Source of the DNA: Streptomyces sp. MH60
Lineage (GTDB): Bacteria > Actinomycetota > Actinomycetes > Streptomycetales > Streptomycetaceae
Direction: 5' to 3'
Assembly (NCBI RefSeq): GCF_002939385.1
Contig: NZ_MULI01000007.1
Span: forward strand, 1 to 64,000
Length of the DNA stretch: 64,000 nucleotides
Shown one piece after another: positions 31,026-40,888 of the stretch; the stretch's first letter is position 1, and every line of letters begins with the position of its first letter. The notes under the pieces are model-generated. The model worked only from the letters and a program-made list of their open reading frames with translations. It searched no databases and was not told the origin of the DNA. A program made the translations under genes and the position numbers.

Positions 31026-31898
31026 TCAGCTGTGCGGGACCACCGCCACCGGGCACCCCGCGTGGTGCAGCACGCCGTGCGCCACCGACCCGATCCGGGC
31101 GCCGACGGCCGTACGGCGGGCGCGGCGGCCGACGACCATCAGCTGGGCGTTCGCGGACACCGACAGCAGCACCTGGCCCGCGCTGCCCATCTCCACGTGT
31201 TCGACCACCGGTACGTCGGGGAAGCGCTCGCGCCACGGTGCGAGCGCCTCGCCGAGCGCCTTGTGCTCGTACTGCTCCAGGCCCCCGGCCTCGTCGGCCA
31301 GCGCCATCGAGCCGGGGCTGTAGGTGAAGACCGTCGGCAGGGCCCAGGCCCGCACGGCGCGCACGGTGGCGCCCCGCGCGGCGGCCGCCTCGAAGGCGAA
31401 TCCGATGACGTCGGCGCTGTCCTCCGGCTCGCCCTGCTGGCCCACGACGACCTCGCGGCCCGCGGCCTCGGCGGCGGCCTCGTCACCGGCCCGCACGAGG
31501 ACGACCGGCCGGGTCGCCTCGGCGATCACCTGCCGGCCGACCGAGCCGAGCAGGAAGCCGACGACCGCCCCGTGGCCGCGCGAGCCGAGGACCAGCGTCT
31601 CGGCCTCGGCCGCGGCGGCGAGCAGCGCCGCGACCGCGTCGCCCTCGCGGACGTCGGTGGTCACCGTCAGGCCGGGGTGCCGTTCGGTGACCGTCCCCAC
31701 GGCCCGGGCGAGGGCGTCGCGCGCCCAGGTCTCCTGCGTCTCCCGGTCCACCGTGCCGGCCGCGCCCTGCCCCTGGAACCGCCAGGCGTGCACGACGTGC
31801 AGCGGGGCCCGGCGGCGGACCGCCTCCCTCGCCGCCCAGGCCAGTGCGGCCAGGCTCTCCTCCGAACCGTCCGAGCCTGCCGTGATCGGGCGCGTCAT
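31026..31898 (-). CDS. Tandem universal stress protein (UspA family)
   Basis: A 290-residue protein with two UspA domains. Domain 1 (about 1-140) has ITAGSDGSEESLAALAWA and the ATP-binding LVLGSRGHGAVVGFLLGSVG. Domain 2 (about 150-288) has LMVVGRRARRTAVGARIGSV, a degraded form of the same nucleotide motif. Double-Usp proteins are common in actinomycete dormancy and stress regulons. The ATG at 31898 follows GGAGGGA and is divergent from the receiver-TrxR gene over 210 bases. Confidence 0.9.
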   Translation of the reverse strand: MTRPITAGSDGSEESLAALAWAAREAVRRRAPLHVVHAWRFQGQGAAGTVDRETQETWARDALARAVGTVTERHPGLTVTTDVREGDAVAALLAAAAEAETLVLGSRGHGAVVGFLLGSVGRQVIAEATRPVVLVRAGDEAAAEAAGREVVVGQQGEPEDSADVIGFAFEAAAARGATVRAVRAWALPTVFTYSPGSMALADEAGGLEQYEHKALGEALAPWRERFPDVPVVEHVEMGSAGQVLLSVSANAQLMVVGRRARRTAVGARIGSVAHGVLHHAGCPVAVVPHS

Positions 31899-32108
31899 GC
31901 GGGTCCCTCCCTGGGTCGCGGGAACGTCGTTCTCGCGGCCCAGTCTTCCCCAAGCCGCCCGCACGGCCGCACCGGGGGGAGCGGACGCACGCCGGTGGTC
32001 TCCCCCGCCGCCCGAGCGAGGACCGGCGATCGAACATACGATGGCCGCAGGCCGGTGTGGTGACGGGGACGCCGTGCCGTGAATCCGGCCGCTCGACGTG
32101 GGGGACGT

Positions 32109-33785
32109 ATGGCACAGGCCGACGGGGAGACACGGACCGTCATCATGACCGTGGACGACGATCCGGGGGTCTCCCGCGCCGTCGCCCGCGACCTGCGGCG
32201 GCGCTACGGGGCCACGTACCGGATCGTGCGCGCGGAGTCCGGCGAGTCGGCGCTCGGCGCACTGCGGGAACTGAAACTGCGCGGCGACCTGGTGGCCGTG
32301 ATCCTCGCCGACTACCGGATGCCGCAGATGAACGGCATCGAGTTCCTCGAACAGGCCCTGGACGTGTATCCGGGCGCCCGGCGGGTGCTGCTGACGGCGT
32401 ACGCGGACACCAACGCGGCGATCGACGCGATCAACGTGGTCGATCTGGACCACTACCTGCTCAAGCCCTGGGACCCGCCCGAGGAGAAGCTCTACCCGGT
32501 CGTGGACGACCTGCTGCAGGCCTGGCGCACCGGCGACCACCGTCCGGTGCCCAGCACCAAGGTCGTCGGGCACCGCTGGTCGGCGCGGTCCTCGGAGGTC
32601 CGGGAGTTCCTGGCCCGCAACCAGGTGCCCTACCGCTGGTACTCCGCGGACGAGCCGGAGGGGCGGCGGCTGCTGTCGGCGGCCGGGCAGGACGGACAGC
32701 GGCTGCCGGTGGTGATCACGCCGGACGGGACCCCACTGGTGGAGCCGGAGGCGCCCGACCTGGCCGCGCGGGTGGGCCTGGCGACCACGCCGACGGCCGA
32801 CTTCTACGACCTGGTGGTGATCGGCGGCGGCCCGGCGGGGCTCGGCGCGGCCGTGTACGGGGCCTCGGAGGGGCTGCGGACGGTCCTGGTGGAGCGGTCG
32901 GCGACCGGCGGGCAGGCCGGGCAGAGCTCCCGCATCGAGAACTACCTGGGCTTCCCCGACGGCGTCTCCGGCGGCCAGCTCACCGAGCGGGCCCGGCGGC
33001 AGGCGGCGAAGTTCGGCGCCGAGATCCTCACCGCGCGCGAGGTGACCGGCCTGGAGGCGAACGGCGCGGCGCGGGTGGTCCGGTTCTCGGACGGCTCGGA
33101 GATCGCCGCGCACAGCGTCATCCTGGCGACCGGCGTGTCCTACCGGCAGCTGACCGCGCCGGGCACCCACGACCTGGCCGGCTGCGGGGTGTTCTACGGC
33201 TCGGCGCTGACCGAGGCGGCCTCCTGCCAGGGCCACGACGTGTACATCGTCGGCGGCGCCAACTCGGCCGGGCAGGCGGCGATGTACCTGGCCAGGGGCG
33301 CCAAGTCCGTGACGCTGCTGGTGCGCGGCGACTCCCTGGCGGCGTCGATGTCGTACTACCTGATCCAGCAGATCGAGGAGACGCCCAACATCCACGTGCG
33401 CTGCGGCACCGTCGTCGAGAGCGCGCACGGCGACGGCCACCTGGAGCGCCTGACGCTGCGCGACGCGGTCGGCGGCGCCACCGAACTCGTCGACGCGCAG
33501 TGGCTGTTCGTGTTCATCGGCGCGGCTCCGCTGACCGACTGGCTGGACGGCACGGTGCTGCGGGACGAGCGCGGCTTCATCCTCGCCGGGCCGGACCTCA
33601 CCCCGGACGGGCGGCCACCGGCCGACTGGGAGCTGGACCGGCCGCCGTACCACCTGGAGACCAGCGTCCCGGGCGTGTTCGTGGCGGGCGACGCCCCCGC
33701 GGGGTCCGCCAAGCGGGTCGCGTCCGCCGTCGGAGAGGGAGCCATGGCCGTGATGCTCGTCCACCGGTACCTGGAGCAGTCGTGA
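32109..33785 (+). CDS. Receiver domain fused to thioredoxin-reductase-like flavoprotein
   Basis: A 558-residue fusion. Residues about 10-130 form a CheY-like receiver with acceptor Asp68 in LADYRMPQMNG. Residues about 155-230 look like a glutaredoxin-type fold without active cysteines. Residues about 235-558 are a TrxR-like FAD/NAD(P)H module (VVIGGGPAGLGAAVYG, IVGGANSAGQAAMYLA, GVFVAGDAPAG). The CxxC disulfide of true thioredoxin reductase is missing; only a lone cysteine (GCGVFYG) is at that place. It may be a phospho-controlled flavin sensor or reductase. The ATG at 32109 follows a GGGGGA site. The stop overlaps the next gene's GTG (GTGA), coupling it to the kinase. Confidence 0.88.
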   Translation: MAQADGETRTVIMTVDDDPGVSRAVARDLRRRYGATYRIVRAESGESALGALRELKLRGDLVAVILADYRMPQMNGIEFLEQALDVYPGARRVLLTAYADTNAAIDAINVVDLDHYLLKPWDPPEEKLYPVVDDLLQAWRTGDHRPVPSTKVVGHRWSARSSEVREFLARNQVPYRWYSADEPEGRRLLSAAGQDGQRLPVVITPDGTPLVEPEAPDLAARVGLATTPTADFYDLVVIGGGPAGLGAAVYGASEGLRTVLVERSATGGQAGQSSRIENYLGFPDGVSGGQLTERARRQAAKFGAEILTAREVTGLEANGAARVVRFSDGSEIAAHSVILATGVSYRQLTAPGTHDLAGCGVFYGSALTEAASCQGHDVYIVGGANSAGQAAMYLARGAKSVTLLVRGDSLAASMSYYLIQQIEETPNIHVRCGTVVESAHGDGHLERLTLRDAVGGATELVDAQWLFVFIGAAPLTDWLDGTVLRDERGFILAGPDLTPDGRPPADWELDRPPYHLETSVPGVFVAGDAPAGSAKRVASAVGEGAMAVMLVHRYLEQS

Positions 33786-35293
33786 GCGGGCGGCCGATGC
33801 CGTGCAGCCCCGAGGAGGTCGGGAAGCTGTTCCTGTTCGAGGGGCTGACGCCCGAGCAGCTGGGCCGGCTGTGCGCCGAGGGCCGGGTGGAGCTGTTCGA
33901 CCCGGGCCCCGTGTACGCGGAGGGCGAGGACGCCACCTGCTTCTACGTGATGCTGGAGGGGACGGTCGTGCTGACCCGCCGGGTCGGCGGGGACGAGGTG
34001 GAGACCAACCGCACCTCGCAGCGCGGGGTGTACGCGGGCGCGATGCAGGCGTACGTCGGCGACCGGGTGCCGCAGGTCTACAACAACTCGATGCGGGTCA
34101 CCGAGCCGACGCGGTTCTTCGTGCTGCCTGCGGACACCTTCGCGGCCGTCATGCGGGAGTGGTTCCCGATGGCGGTGCATCTGCTGGAGGGGCTGTTCTT
34201 CGGGTCCAAGAACACCCAGCGCGCCATCGGCCAGCGCGAGCGGCTGCTGGCGCTGGGCTCGCTGTCCGCGGGTCTCACCCACGAGCTGAACAACCCGGCG
34301 GCGGCCGCGGTGCGGGCCACCTCGACGCTGCGGGAGCGGGTGGCGAAGATGCGGCACAAGCTCGCCGTGATCGCCGAGGGCCCGTTCTCCCGCGACGCGC
34401 TCGCGGGGCTCATCGAGATACAGGAGCGCACGGCGGAGCGGGTCGCCAAGGCGCCCTCGCTCAGCCCGCTGGAGGCCGCCGACCGGGAGGACGCCCTCGG
34501 CGACTGGCTGGCGGACCACGGGATCGAGCAGGGCTGGCAGCTGGCGCCGACCTTCGTGCAGGCCGGTCTGGACACCGAGTGGCTGGAGCAGGTCGCGGCG
34601 GCCGTGGACGCGGAGATCCTGCCGGGAGCGGTCGGCTGGCTCAACTACACGGTCGAGACCGAGCTGCTGATGAACGAGATCGCGGACTCCACCGCCCGCA
34701 TCTCGCACCTGGTGGACGCGGCCAAGCAGTACGCGCAGCTCGACCGGGCGCCCCACCGCACGGTCGACGTCCACGAACTCCTCGACAGCACCCTGCTGAT
34801 GCTCTCCGGGAAGATCGGCCCGCGGATCGAGGTCGTCAAGGAGTACGACCGTACGGTGCCCGACGTCCCGGCGTATCCGGCGGAGCTGAACCAGGTGTGG
34901 ACCAACCTGATCGACAACGCGGTCGCCGCGGTGAACGGCGCGGGCGGCGAGGGGACGCTGACCGTGCGGACGGCACTGCACCACGACCGGCTGCTGGTGG
35001 AGTTCCGGGACACCGGCACCGGGATCGCCCCGGAGATCCGGGAGCGCATCTTCGACCCGTTCTTCACCACCAAACCGGTGGGCGAGGGCACCGGGCTCGG
35101 TCTGGACATCTCCTGGCGGATCGTGGTCAACAAGCACCACGGCAGCCTCCAGGTCGAGTCCGTGCCGGGCGACACCCGTTTCCAGGTGCTCCTGCCGCTC
35201 ACCGCCGCGGAAGCCGATCCGACCGAGCCGACCGAGCCGACCGAGCCGACCGAGCCGACCGATCCAGCCGATCCGACCGAGGAGCCGGTATGA
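33782..35293 (+). CDS. cNMP-domain sensor histidine kinase
   Basis: A 503-residue soluble kinase. A Crp-type cyclic-nucleotide-binding fold (about 10-135) is followed by a helical linker, a HisKA motif [14 protein letters not shown] with the phospho-His, and an HATPase (about 345-480) with [17 protein letters not shown] and GTGLGLDIS. The C-terminus is a repetitive TEP/TDP tail. The GTG at 33782 overlaps the previous stop; an ATG at 33797 is possible. The stop overlaps the next ATG (ATGA). It is the natural kinase for the receiver at 32109, giving a redox-linked two-component pair without a DNA-binding output. Confidence 0.88.
   Translation: MSGRPMPCSPEEVGKLFLFEGLTPEQLGRLCAEGRVELFDPGPVYAEGEDATCFYVMLEGTVVLTRRVGGDEVETNRTSQRGVYAGAMQAYVGDRVPQVYNNSMRVTEPTRFFVLPADTFAAVMREWFPMAVHLLEGLFFGSKNTQRAIGQRERLLALGSLSAGLTHELNNPAAAAVRATSTLRERVAKMRHKLAVIAEGPFSRDALAGLIEIQERTAERVAKAPSLSPLEAADREDALGDWLADHGIEQGWQLAPTFVQAGLDTEWLEQVAAAVDAEILPGAVGWLNYTVETELLMNEIADSTARISHLVDAAKQYAQLDRAPHRTVDVHELLDSTLLMLSGKIGPRIEVVKEYDRTVPDVPAYPAELNQVWTNLIDNAVAAVNGAGGEGTLTVRTALHHDRLLVEFRDTGTGIAPEIRERIFDPFFTTKPVGEGTGLGLDISWRIVVNKHHGSLQVESVPGDTRFQVLLPLTAAEADPTEPTEPTEPTEPTDPADPTEEPV
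35221..35265 (+). repeat. 9-bp tandem repeat encoding a Thr-Glu-Pro tail
   Basis: GACCGAGCC is repeated four times exactly (35221-35256) and then once with a change (GACCGATCC, to 35265). The period is three codons, so copy-number change keeps the frame and alters only the acidic tail of the histidine kinase. Confidence 0.9.
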
Positions 35294-35643
35294 CCAGCGA
35301 CACCGGAATCGACCCCACCGTCCCGCCGAGCGGCACCGGCTGCGCCGAGTGCGACGCGGCCGACGGCTGGTGGTTCCACCTGCGGCGCTGCGCGAGCTGC
35401 GGCCACGTCGGCTGCTGCGACAGCTCGCCGGGACAGCACGCGACCGGCCACTACCGGTCCACCGGGCATCCGGTGGTGCAGAGCTTCGAGCCGGGCGAGG
35501 ACTGGTACTGGGACTACGCGACCAACGAGGTCCGCGAGTCGGGCCCGGACCTCGCCCCGCCCGGCAGCCACCCGGCCGACCAGCCGGCGCCCGGCCCGGC
35601 GGGCCGGGTCCCGGCGGACTGGGCGGCCGCCCTGCACCGCTGA
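35290..35643 (+). CDS. UBP-type zinc-finger protein
   Basis: A 117-residue protein with the ZnF-UBP pattern: [28 protein letters not shown] and histidines in [12 protein letters not shown]. Eukaryotic ZnF-UBP domains bind the free C-terminal glycine of ubiquitin; bacteria lack ubiquitin, so a different peptide tail or partner is expected. The C-terminus is Pro/Ala-rich. The ATG at 35290 overlaps the kinase stop (ATGA), making this the third gene of a fully coupled operon with the receiver-TrxR-like protein and the cNMP kinase. Confidence 0.87.
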   Translation: MTSDTGIDPTVPPSGTGCAECDAADGWWFHLRRCASCGHVGCCDSSPGQHATGHYRSTGHPVVQSFEPGEDWYWDYATNEVRESGPDLAPPGSHPADQPAPGPAGRVPADWAAALHR

Positions 35644-35705
35644 CCCGGCCGCGGGGCCGGGGACGGGGAGGCCCGCCGCCCGGCCCGCGTGTCAGGATGG
35701 GCGGC

Positions 35706-38663
35706 GTGTCGCAGACCTCACTCACCAGCCCGCTCGTCGGCCGCGAGGACGAACTCGCGCGTCTCACCGGCGTACTGGAGCGCGCCCGCGCCGGCGAGGC
35801 CCGCGCGGTCCTGGTCGCCGGGGACGCCGGGGTCGGCAAGACCCGGACCCTGGACGAGGTCGCCGGGCGGGCCGCCGCGGCCGGGACGACCGTGCTCACC
35901 GGTCACTGCGTGGACCTGGGCGACGTGGGTCTGCCGTATCTGCCGTTCACCGAGATCCTGGGCCTGCTCGCCGCCGACGAGCGGTTCGCCGCCGTGCTGG
36001 CCGGGCATCCGGTGGCCGACCGGCTGCTCGGCGGCGGCCCGGACGACGGGACCGACGCCGCGCCCTCGCGGCTGCGGCTCTTCGAGGGCGTGGCCGCGCT
36101 GCTCACCGACCTGGCGGACGTCGCACCGCTGCTGCTGGTCCTGGAGGACCTGCACTGGGCCGACCAGTCCTCCCGGGACCTGCTGAGGTTCCTGCTCAGC
36201 CGGGGAGTCCTGCAGCGTCCGGCGGGCGGGGCGCCCGGCCACCGGCTCGCGCTGTTCGCCTCCTACCGGGCGGACGACCTGCACCGCCGCCATCCGCTGC
36301 GCCCGCTGCTGGCCGAGCTGGTGCGCCTGCCCGGCGTGGAGCGGCTGGAGCTGCGTCCGCTGCCGGACGCCGACGTGGCCCGGCTGGTGCGCTCGCTGCG
36401 GCAGCGGCGGCTGCCGGACACCACCGTGCGCCGGATCGTCGAACGGGCCGAGGGCAACGCCTTCTACGCCGAGGAGCTGGTCGCCGCCACGGACGCGCCG
36501 GCCGGGGGCGTCCCCAGCGGACTGGCCGACGTCCTGCTCATCCGCTTCGAGCAGCTGTCCGAGACCGCCCAGCAGGTGCTGCGCACCGCCGCAGTGGCGG
36601 GCCGCCGGGTGGGGCACGACCTGCTGCGGGACGCCGTCGGGCTGCCCGAGGGGGAGCTGGAGTCGGCGCTGCGCGAGGCGGTGGAGCGGCAGTTGCTGGT
36701 CTCCGGCGACGGGGGCGCCTACTCCTTCCGGCACGCCCTCGCCCGGGAGGCGGTCTACGCCGACCTGCTGCCCGGTGAACGGGCCCGGCTGCACGGCGCG
36801 TTCGCCCGGCTGCTCGCCGGTCCGGACCGCCGGTCGGACCACGCGGCCGAACGCGCGCACCACTACCGCGAGAGCCACGACCTGCCGGAGGCGCTCGCCG
36901 CGTCCCTGGAGGCCGCCGACCACGCCCAGCGGGTCGGCGCGCCCGCCGAGGAGCTGCGGCACGTCGAGGCGGCGCTCGACCTGTGGACGGCGGTCGACGC
37001 CGCCGCGCGTCCCGCCGGACCCGACGCGGTGACGCTGACGCTGCGCGCCTCGGCGGCCGCCGTGCACGCCGGTGAGCTGCACCGCGCGGTCTCCCTCACC
37101 CGCTCCGCGCTGGCGGGCCTCGGCCAGGACGCGGACCTGGAGCTGGCCGCCCGCGTCCGCTACACCCTGGCCGGCAATCTGCTGAGCGTCGACAACCTGG
37201 AGTCCGCGTACGCCTACAGCAGCGAGGCGCTGGGCCTGATCCCCGCCGAGCCGCCCTCGTCGACGTGGGTGTGGGCGGCGGCCACGCATGTGACGGCGGC
37301 CCGCCAGGTCGGTGAGAACGAGACGGCGCTGCGGGTGGCCCGCCGGGCGCTGGGGGCCGCCGAGGAGCTGGGGGTCACCGACGCCCGCGCCGACCTGCTG
37401 ATCTCCCTGACGAGCCTGGAGGGTCACAACCGCGCCACCCCCGGGGGCCGGGAGCGGCTCCTGGAGGCACGCGAGCTGGCGCGGCGGGCGGGCAACGCGC
37501 CCGTGGAGCTGCGGGCGCTGTTCAACCTCGCCATCGGCTGCTTCGAGTCCGGCGACCTGAAGGAGTGCCTGCCCTGGGCGTCGGAGGGACTGGACCGGGC
37601 CCGCCGCTCCGGGCTGCTGTCCTCGCCCTACCCGCGGGAGATGCGGTATCTGCGGCTGCTGGTGCGGTACACGCTGGGCCACTGGGACGAGGTGCTGCGC
37701 GAGTCCGCCGAGGACGCCGGGGAGCGGCCGGCCCTGGACGGTCACGCCCTCGGGCCCGGGCTGTACGTGGCGCTGGCGCGCGGTGACTCGGAGGCGGTCG
37801 ACCGGGCCCGCGCGCTGTTGAGCGGGCCGTTCGACTGGATGGCGCGGATGGTCGCGGGCGTCGTGCTGACCGACGCGGCGGCGCTGCGCGGGGACGCGGA
37901 GGACGCCGTGCGGTGGATGCGGTCCAGCGTCGAGACGCTCACCGAGGCGGGCACGCGGCCCACCGTGACCCTCCGCCTCGCCACCCTCGCGCTGTCCGCC
38001 GTCGCCGACACCGTGAGCGAGCTGCGCCGGGCCGGGGACGAGGCCGGGGTGGTCCGCTGGACGGAGACGGCGGCCGAACTGCTGGCCGACGCCCGCTGGT
38101 CCGCCGCGCACGGTTACGACGACGACCCGCAGGGCCCGGAGGGCCAGGCGTGGCTGGCGCGCGCGGAGGCCGAGTGGTCCCGGGTCGCCGACGCCGCGCC
38201 GGACCCGGCGGCGTGGGAGAAGGCGGTGGCCGCGTTCACGTACGGCGACGCCTATGAACGGGCGCGGTGCAGGCTGCGGCTGGCCGAGGCCCTGCTGGCC
38301 GCCGACCGCCGCGAGGAGGCGGCCGCCGAGGCCGACGCCGTACGCCGGGAGGCCGACCGGCTCGGCGCGACGGTGCTGCGCGAGCGGCTCGACGACCTGG
38401 CCCGCCGCGGCCGGCTCACGGGCCCGGCACCGGCCGGAGCGGGCGCCGCGGCGCTGACCGCCCGTGAGCAGGACGTCCTGCGGCTGCTCGCGCTGGGGCA
38501 CAGCAACCGCCGGATCGGGGAGGAGCTGTTCATCAGCGCCAAGACCGCCAGCGTCCACGTGTCCAACATCCTCGCCAAGCTGAACGCGGCCAGCCGCACG
38601 GAGGCGGTCGCGGTCGCCCACCGGCAGGGCCTGGTCGCCCCGGAGCCGACGTCGTCGCACTGA
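35706..38663 (+). CDS. LAL-type LuxR-family ATPase regulator
   Basis: A 985-residue large ATP-binding regulator. The N-terminal AAA-like ATPase has Walker [10 protein letters not shown] (residues 39-47) and Walker [13 protein letters not shown] (about 140). A long helical TPR-like middle (about 400-880) precedes a C-terminal LuxR helix-turn-helix (about 920-980), [18 protein letters not shown] and [16 protein letters not shown]. Such proteins often activate pathway genes in response to an inducer. The GTG at 35706 has AGGA nine bases upstream; an in-frame ATG at 35697 is an alternative. No adjacent biosynthetic cluster identifies its target. Confidence 0.9.
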   Translation: MSQTSLTSPLVGREDELARLTGVLERARAGEARAVLVAGDAGVGKTRTLDEVAGRAAAAGTTVLTGHCVDLGDVGLPYLPFTEILGLLAADERFAAVLAGHPVADRLLGGGPDDGTDAAPSRLRLFEGVAALLTDLADVAPLLLVLEDLHWADQSSRDLLRFLLSRGVLQRPAGGAPGHRLALFASYRADDLHRRHPLRPLLAELVRLPGVERLELRPLPDADVARLVRSLRQRRLPDTTVRRIVERAEGNAFYAEELVAATDAPAGGVPSGLADVLLIRFEQLSETAQQVLRTAAVAGRRVGHDLLRDAVGLPEGELESALREAVERQLLVSGDGGAYSFRHALAREAVYADLLPGERARLHGAFARLLAGPDRRSDHAAERAHHYRESHDLPEALAASLEAADHAQRVGAPAEELRHVEAALDLWTAVDAAARPAGPDAVTLTLRASAAAVHAGELHRAVSLTRSALAGLGQDADLELAARVRYTLAGNLLSVDNLESAYAYSSEALGLIPAEPPSSTWVWAAATHVTAARQVGENETALRVARRALGAAEELGVTDARADLLISLTSLEGHNRATPGGRERLLEARELARRAGNAPVELRALFNLAIGCFESGDLKECLPWASEGLDRARRSGLLSSPYPREMRYLRLLVRYTLGHWDEVLRESAEDAGERPALDGHALGPGLYVALARGDSEAVDRARALLSGPFDWMARMVAGVVLTDAAALRGDAEDAVRWMRSSVETLTEAGTRPTVTLRLATLALSAVADTVSELRRAGDEAGVVRWTETAAELLADARWSAAHGYDDDPQGPEGQAWLARAEAEWSRVADAAPDPAAWEKAVAAFTYGDAYERARCRLRLAEALLAADRREEAAAEADAVRREADRLGATVLRERLDDLARRGRLTGPAPAGAGAAALTAREQDVLRLLALGHSNRRIGEELFISAKTASVHVSNILAKLNAASRTEAVAVAHRQGLVAPEPTSSH

Positions 38664-38748
38664 GGCGGGCCCCGGGAACCCCCGCCGCCGGGCGGACGTT
38701 GACCCGGCACCGGTACCCGGAGCGCGCACCACGACACAGGACGGCACG

Positions 38749-40053
38749 ATGAGCGACTTGGTCCCCGGGGGCAACGTCCCTCTGCCGGGCGGCCCCGTGA
38801 GCGTACGGGTGCCCGCCGGCTTCGACGTGTCGGCGCTCGTCACGGACGACGGCGGCAAGGTCGGGAGCGACGAGGACTTCGTCTTCTACAACCAGCCGGA
38901 GGCGCCCGGCGCGAGGCTGCGGGGGGACACGCTCACCGTCGATCCGGCGCGGCTGCGGCCGGGCGCCACCCGGGTGACGGTGGCGGTCGGCCCGTCGGAC
39001 CCCGGCACCGCCCTGAGCGCGCTCCCCTCCCCCACCGTCCATGTCACCGACGCCCGCGGCCGGGCCGTCACCCGGTTCACCCCCGCGCGTGCCGGGCAGG
39101 AGACCGTGCTGCTGCTCGTGGAGTTCTACCGGCGCGGCGAGGGCTGGAAGGTGCGCGCCCTGGGGCAGGGGTACGCGGACGGACTCGCCGGACTGGCCCG
39201 GGACTTCGGCGTGGAGGTGAGCGACGAGGCGCCGCCGGAGTCCGCCGCGGGGCCGGACCCGGTCCCGCCGGGGGCCGAGTCCGACGGCTTCCTGGTGCTG
39301 GTCAACTCGGCCCGCGCCGCGGCCGGTTCGCCTCCGGTGCGGGCCGACTCCCGGCTGCTCGCCGCGGCCCGGGCGCACGCCGCCGCCATGGCCGCCGCGG
39401 GCACCCTGAGCGTCGAGACGCGGGACGGCGTCTCGGTCCACCAGCGCGTCGTCTCGGCCGGGTTCGCGTATCTCACCGTCGGCGAGCACCTGGTCTCGGG
39501 TCCGCGCACGCCCGCCGAGTTCGTCGCGTACTGCCTGCGCACCGAGCGCACCCGGCGCCCGCTGCACGACGGCCGCTTCACGCACGCCGGGTGGGCGCAC
39601 GTCACCGGCGGGCCTGCGGGCGACACGTACTGGACGGCGGTGTGGGCGGTGCCGCTCACCCCGGACGGCCTGGCCCGTACGACGGCGGAGGTCGCCGCCC
39701 TCACCAACCGGGAGCGGGCGGGGGCGGGGCTGCCCGCCCTGTCCGTCGACGCCCGGCTGACCGCCGCGGCGCAGGCGCACAGCGCGGACATGGTGGCCCG
39801 CGACTTCTACTCCCACACCGATCCGGACGGCGGCCAGCCCTGGGACCGGGCCGCCGCCGCGGGCGCCGCCCGGCGCACGGTCGGCGAGAACATCGCCTGC
39901 GGCCAGCGCTCCCCCGCCGACGTGGTCGAGGGCTGGATGAACAGCCCGGGGCACCGGGCCAACATCCTCAAGGCCGACTTCACCCACATCGGTGTCGGGC
40001 TGGCCGGCGGCGGCCGTGCGGGCACGTACTGGACCCAGCTCTTCGGCGGCTGA
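38749..40053 (+). CDS. TerD domain fused to two CAP domains
   Basis: A 434-residue protein. Residues about 1-160 are a TerD/stress-protein domain (VPLPGGPVSVRVPAGFDVSAL, SDEDFVFYNQPEAPG), which in relatives binds calcium. Two CAP (SCP/PR-1-like) domains follow: about 180-300 (degenerate, SARAAAGSPPVRADSRLLAAA) and about 310-434 (TNRERAGAGLPALSVDARL, HTDPDGGQPWDRA, GENIACGQRSPADVVEGWM, SPGHRANIL). CAP domains are usually secreted, yet no signal peptide or membrane segment is visible, so a cytosolic product is expected. The ATG at 38749 is preceded by an ACAGGA-type site. Confidence 0.87.
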   Translation: MSDLVPGGNVPLPGGPVSVRVPAGFDVSALVTDDGGKVGSDEDFVFYNQPEAPGARLRGDTLTVDPARLRPGATRVTVAVGPSDPGTALSALPSPTVHVTDARGRAVTRFTPARAGQETVLLLVEFYRRGEGWKVRALGQGYADGLAGLARDFGVEVSDEAPPESAAGPDPVPPGAESDGFLVLVNSARAAAGSPPVRADSRLLAAARAHAAAMAAAGTLSVETRDGVSVHQRVVSAGFAYLTVGEHLVSGPRTPAEFVAYCLRTERTRRPLHDGRFTHAGWAHVTGGPAGDTYWTAVWAVPLTPDGLARTTAEVAALTNRERAGAGLPALSVDARLTAAAQAHSADMVARDFYSHTDPDGGQPWDRAAAAGAARRTVGENIACGQRSPADVVEGWMNSPGHRANILKADFTHIGVGLAGGGRAGTYWTQLFGG

Positions 40054-40110
40054 ACTGTCCACCGGCCCCGGATCTTGGCGGAACGGGACACTCCGGGACA
40101 GGATGCCGTC

Positions 40111-40788
40111 ATGAAGGGTGACCTCTTTTCCAGCGAGCACATGGTGCAGCCCGCCACAGCGCCGGGCATGACCGTCGAGAACTCCAAGTGCATCCGTTAC
40201 GCGGTGAACGGCGAGATGCTCGCCCGGCAGGGCGCGATGATCGCCTACCGGGGCGGCCTCCAGTTCGAACGCAAGGGCCAGGGCGTGGGCGGCATGCTCA
40301 AGCGCGCGGTCACCGGCGAGGGGCTGCCACTGATGGCGGTGCGCGGACAGGGCGAGGCCTGGTTCGCGCACGAGGCCCAGAACTGTTTCATCGTCGAGGT
40401 GGAGCCGGGAGACGAGTTCACCGTCAACGGCCGCAACGTCCTGTGCTTCGACGCCTCGTTGTCCTACCGCATCGCCACCGTCAAGGGCTCGGGCATCGCC
40501 GGTGGCGGACTGTTCAACAGCGTTTTCACCGGACAGGGCCGGCTGGGCCTGGTGTGCGAGGGCAATCCGCTCGTCATCCCGGTCTCGCACCAGTACCCGG
40601 TCTACGTCGACACGGACGCGATCGTCGGCTGGTCCGCGGGGCTCTCGACCTCCCTGCACCGTTCGCAGTCGATCGGCTCGATGCTGCGCGGCGGTTCGGG
40701 CGAGGCGGTCCAGCTGCTGCTCCAGGGCGAGGGCTTCGTCGTCGTGCGGCCGAGTGAGGCGACGCCGCAGAAGACGCAGCAGCACTGA
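40111..40788 (+). CDS. AIM24-family protein
   Basis: A 225-residue all-beta protein of the AIM24 (mitochondrial biogenesis-like) family, with repeated strands such as LMAVRGQGEAWFAHEAQNCFIVEV-type segments, a central GRLGLVCEGNPLVIPV and the glycine-rich RSQSIGSMLRGGSGEAVQL. The function of bacterial members is not established. The ATG at 40111 follows GGGACAGGA. It lies 57 bases after the TerD-CAP gene on the same strand and may be co-expressed. Confidence 0.82.
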   Translation: MKGDLFSSEHMVQPATAPGMTVENSKCIRYAVNGEMLARQGAMIAYRGGLQFERKGQGVGGMLKRAVTGEGLPLMAVRGQGEAWFAHEAQNCFIVEVEPGDEFTVNGRNVLCFDASLSYRIATVKGSGIAGGGLFNSVFTGQGRLGLVCEGNPLVIPVSHQYPVYVDTDAIVGWSAGLSTSLHRSQSIGSMLRGGSGEAVQLLLQGEGFVVVRPSEATPQKTQQH

Positions 40789-40888
40789 CCCCTCCTTCCT
40801 CCCCCGGGATCCGTGTTGACCTTGGGTGCGTCGCGCGAAAGGGTGCGAGGGGGCGCGGATCACCGCCCGCGCCGGAAGGAAGAGTGCC

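Noticed and set aside
35706..38663. LAL regulator as marker of a biosynthetic gene cluster
   Set aside because: No polyketide, peptide, terpene or tailoring gene set is found on either side.
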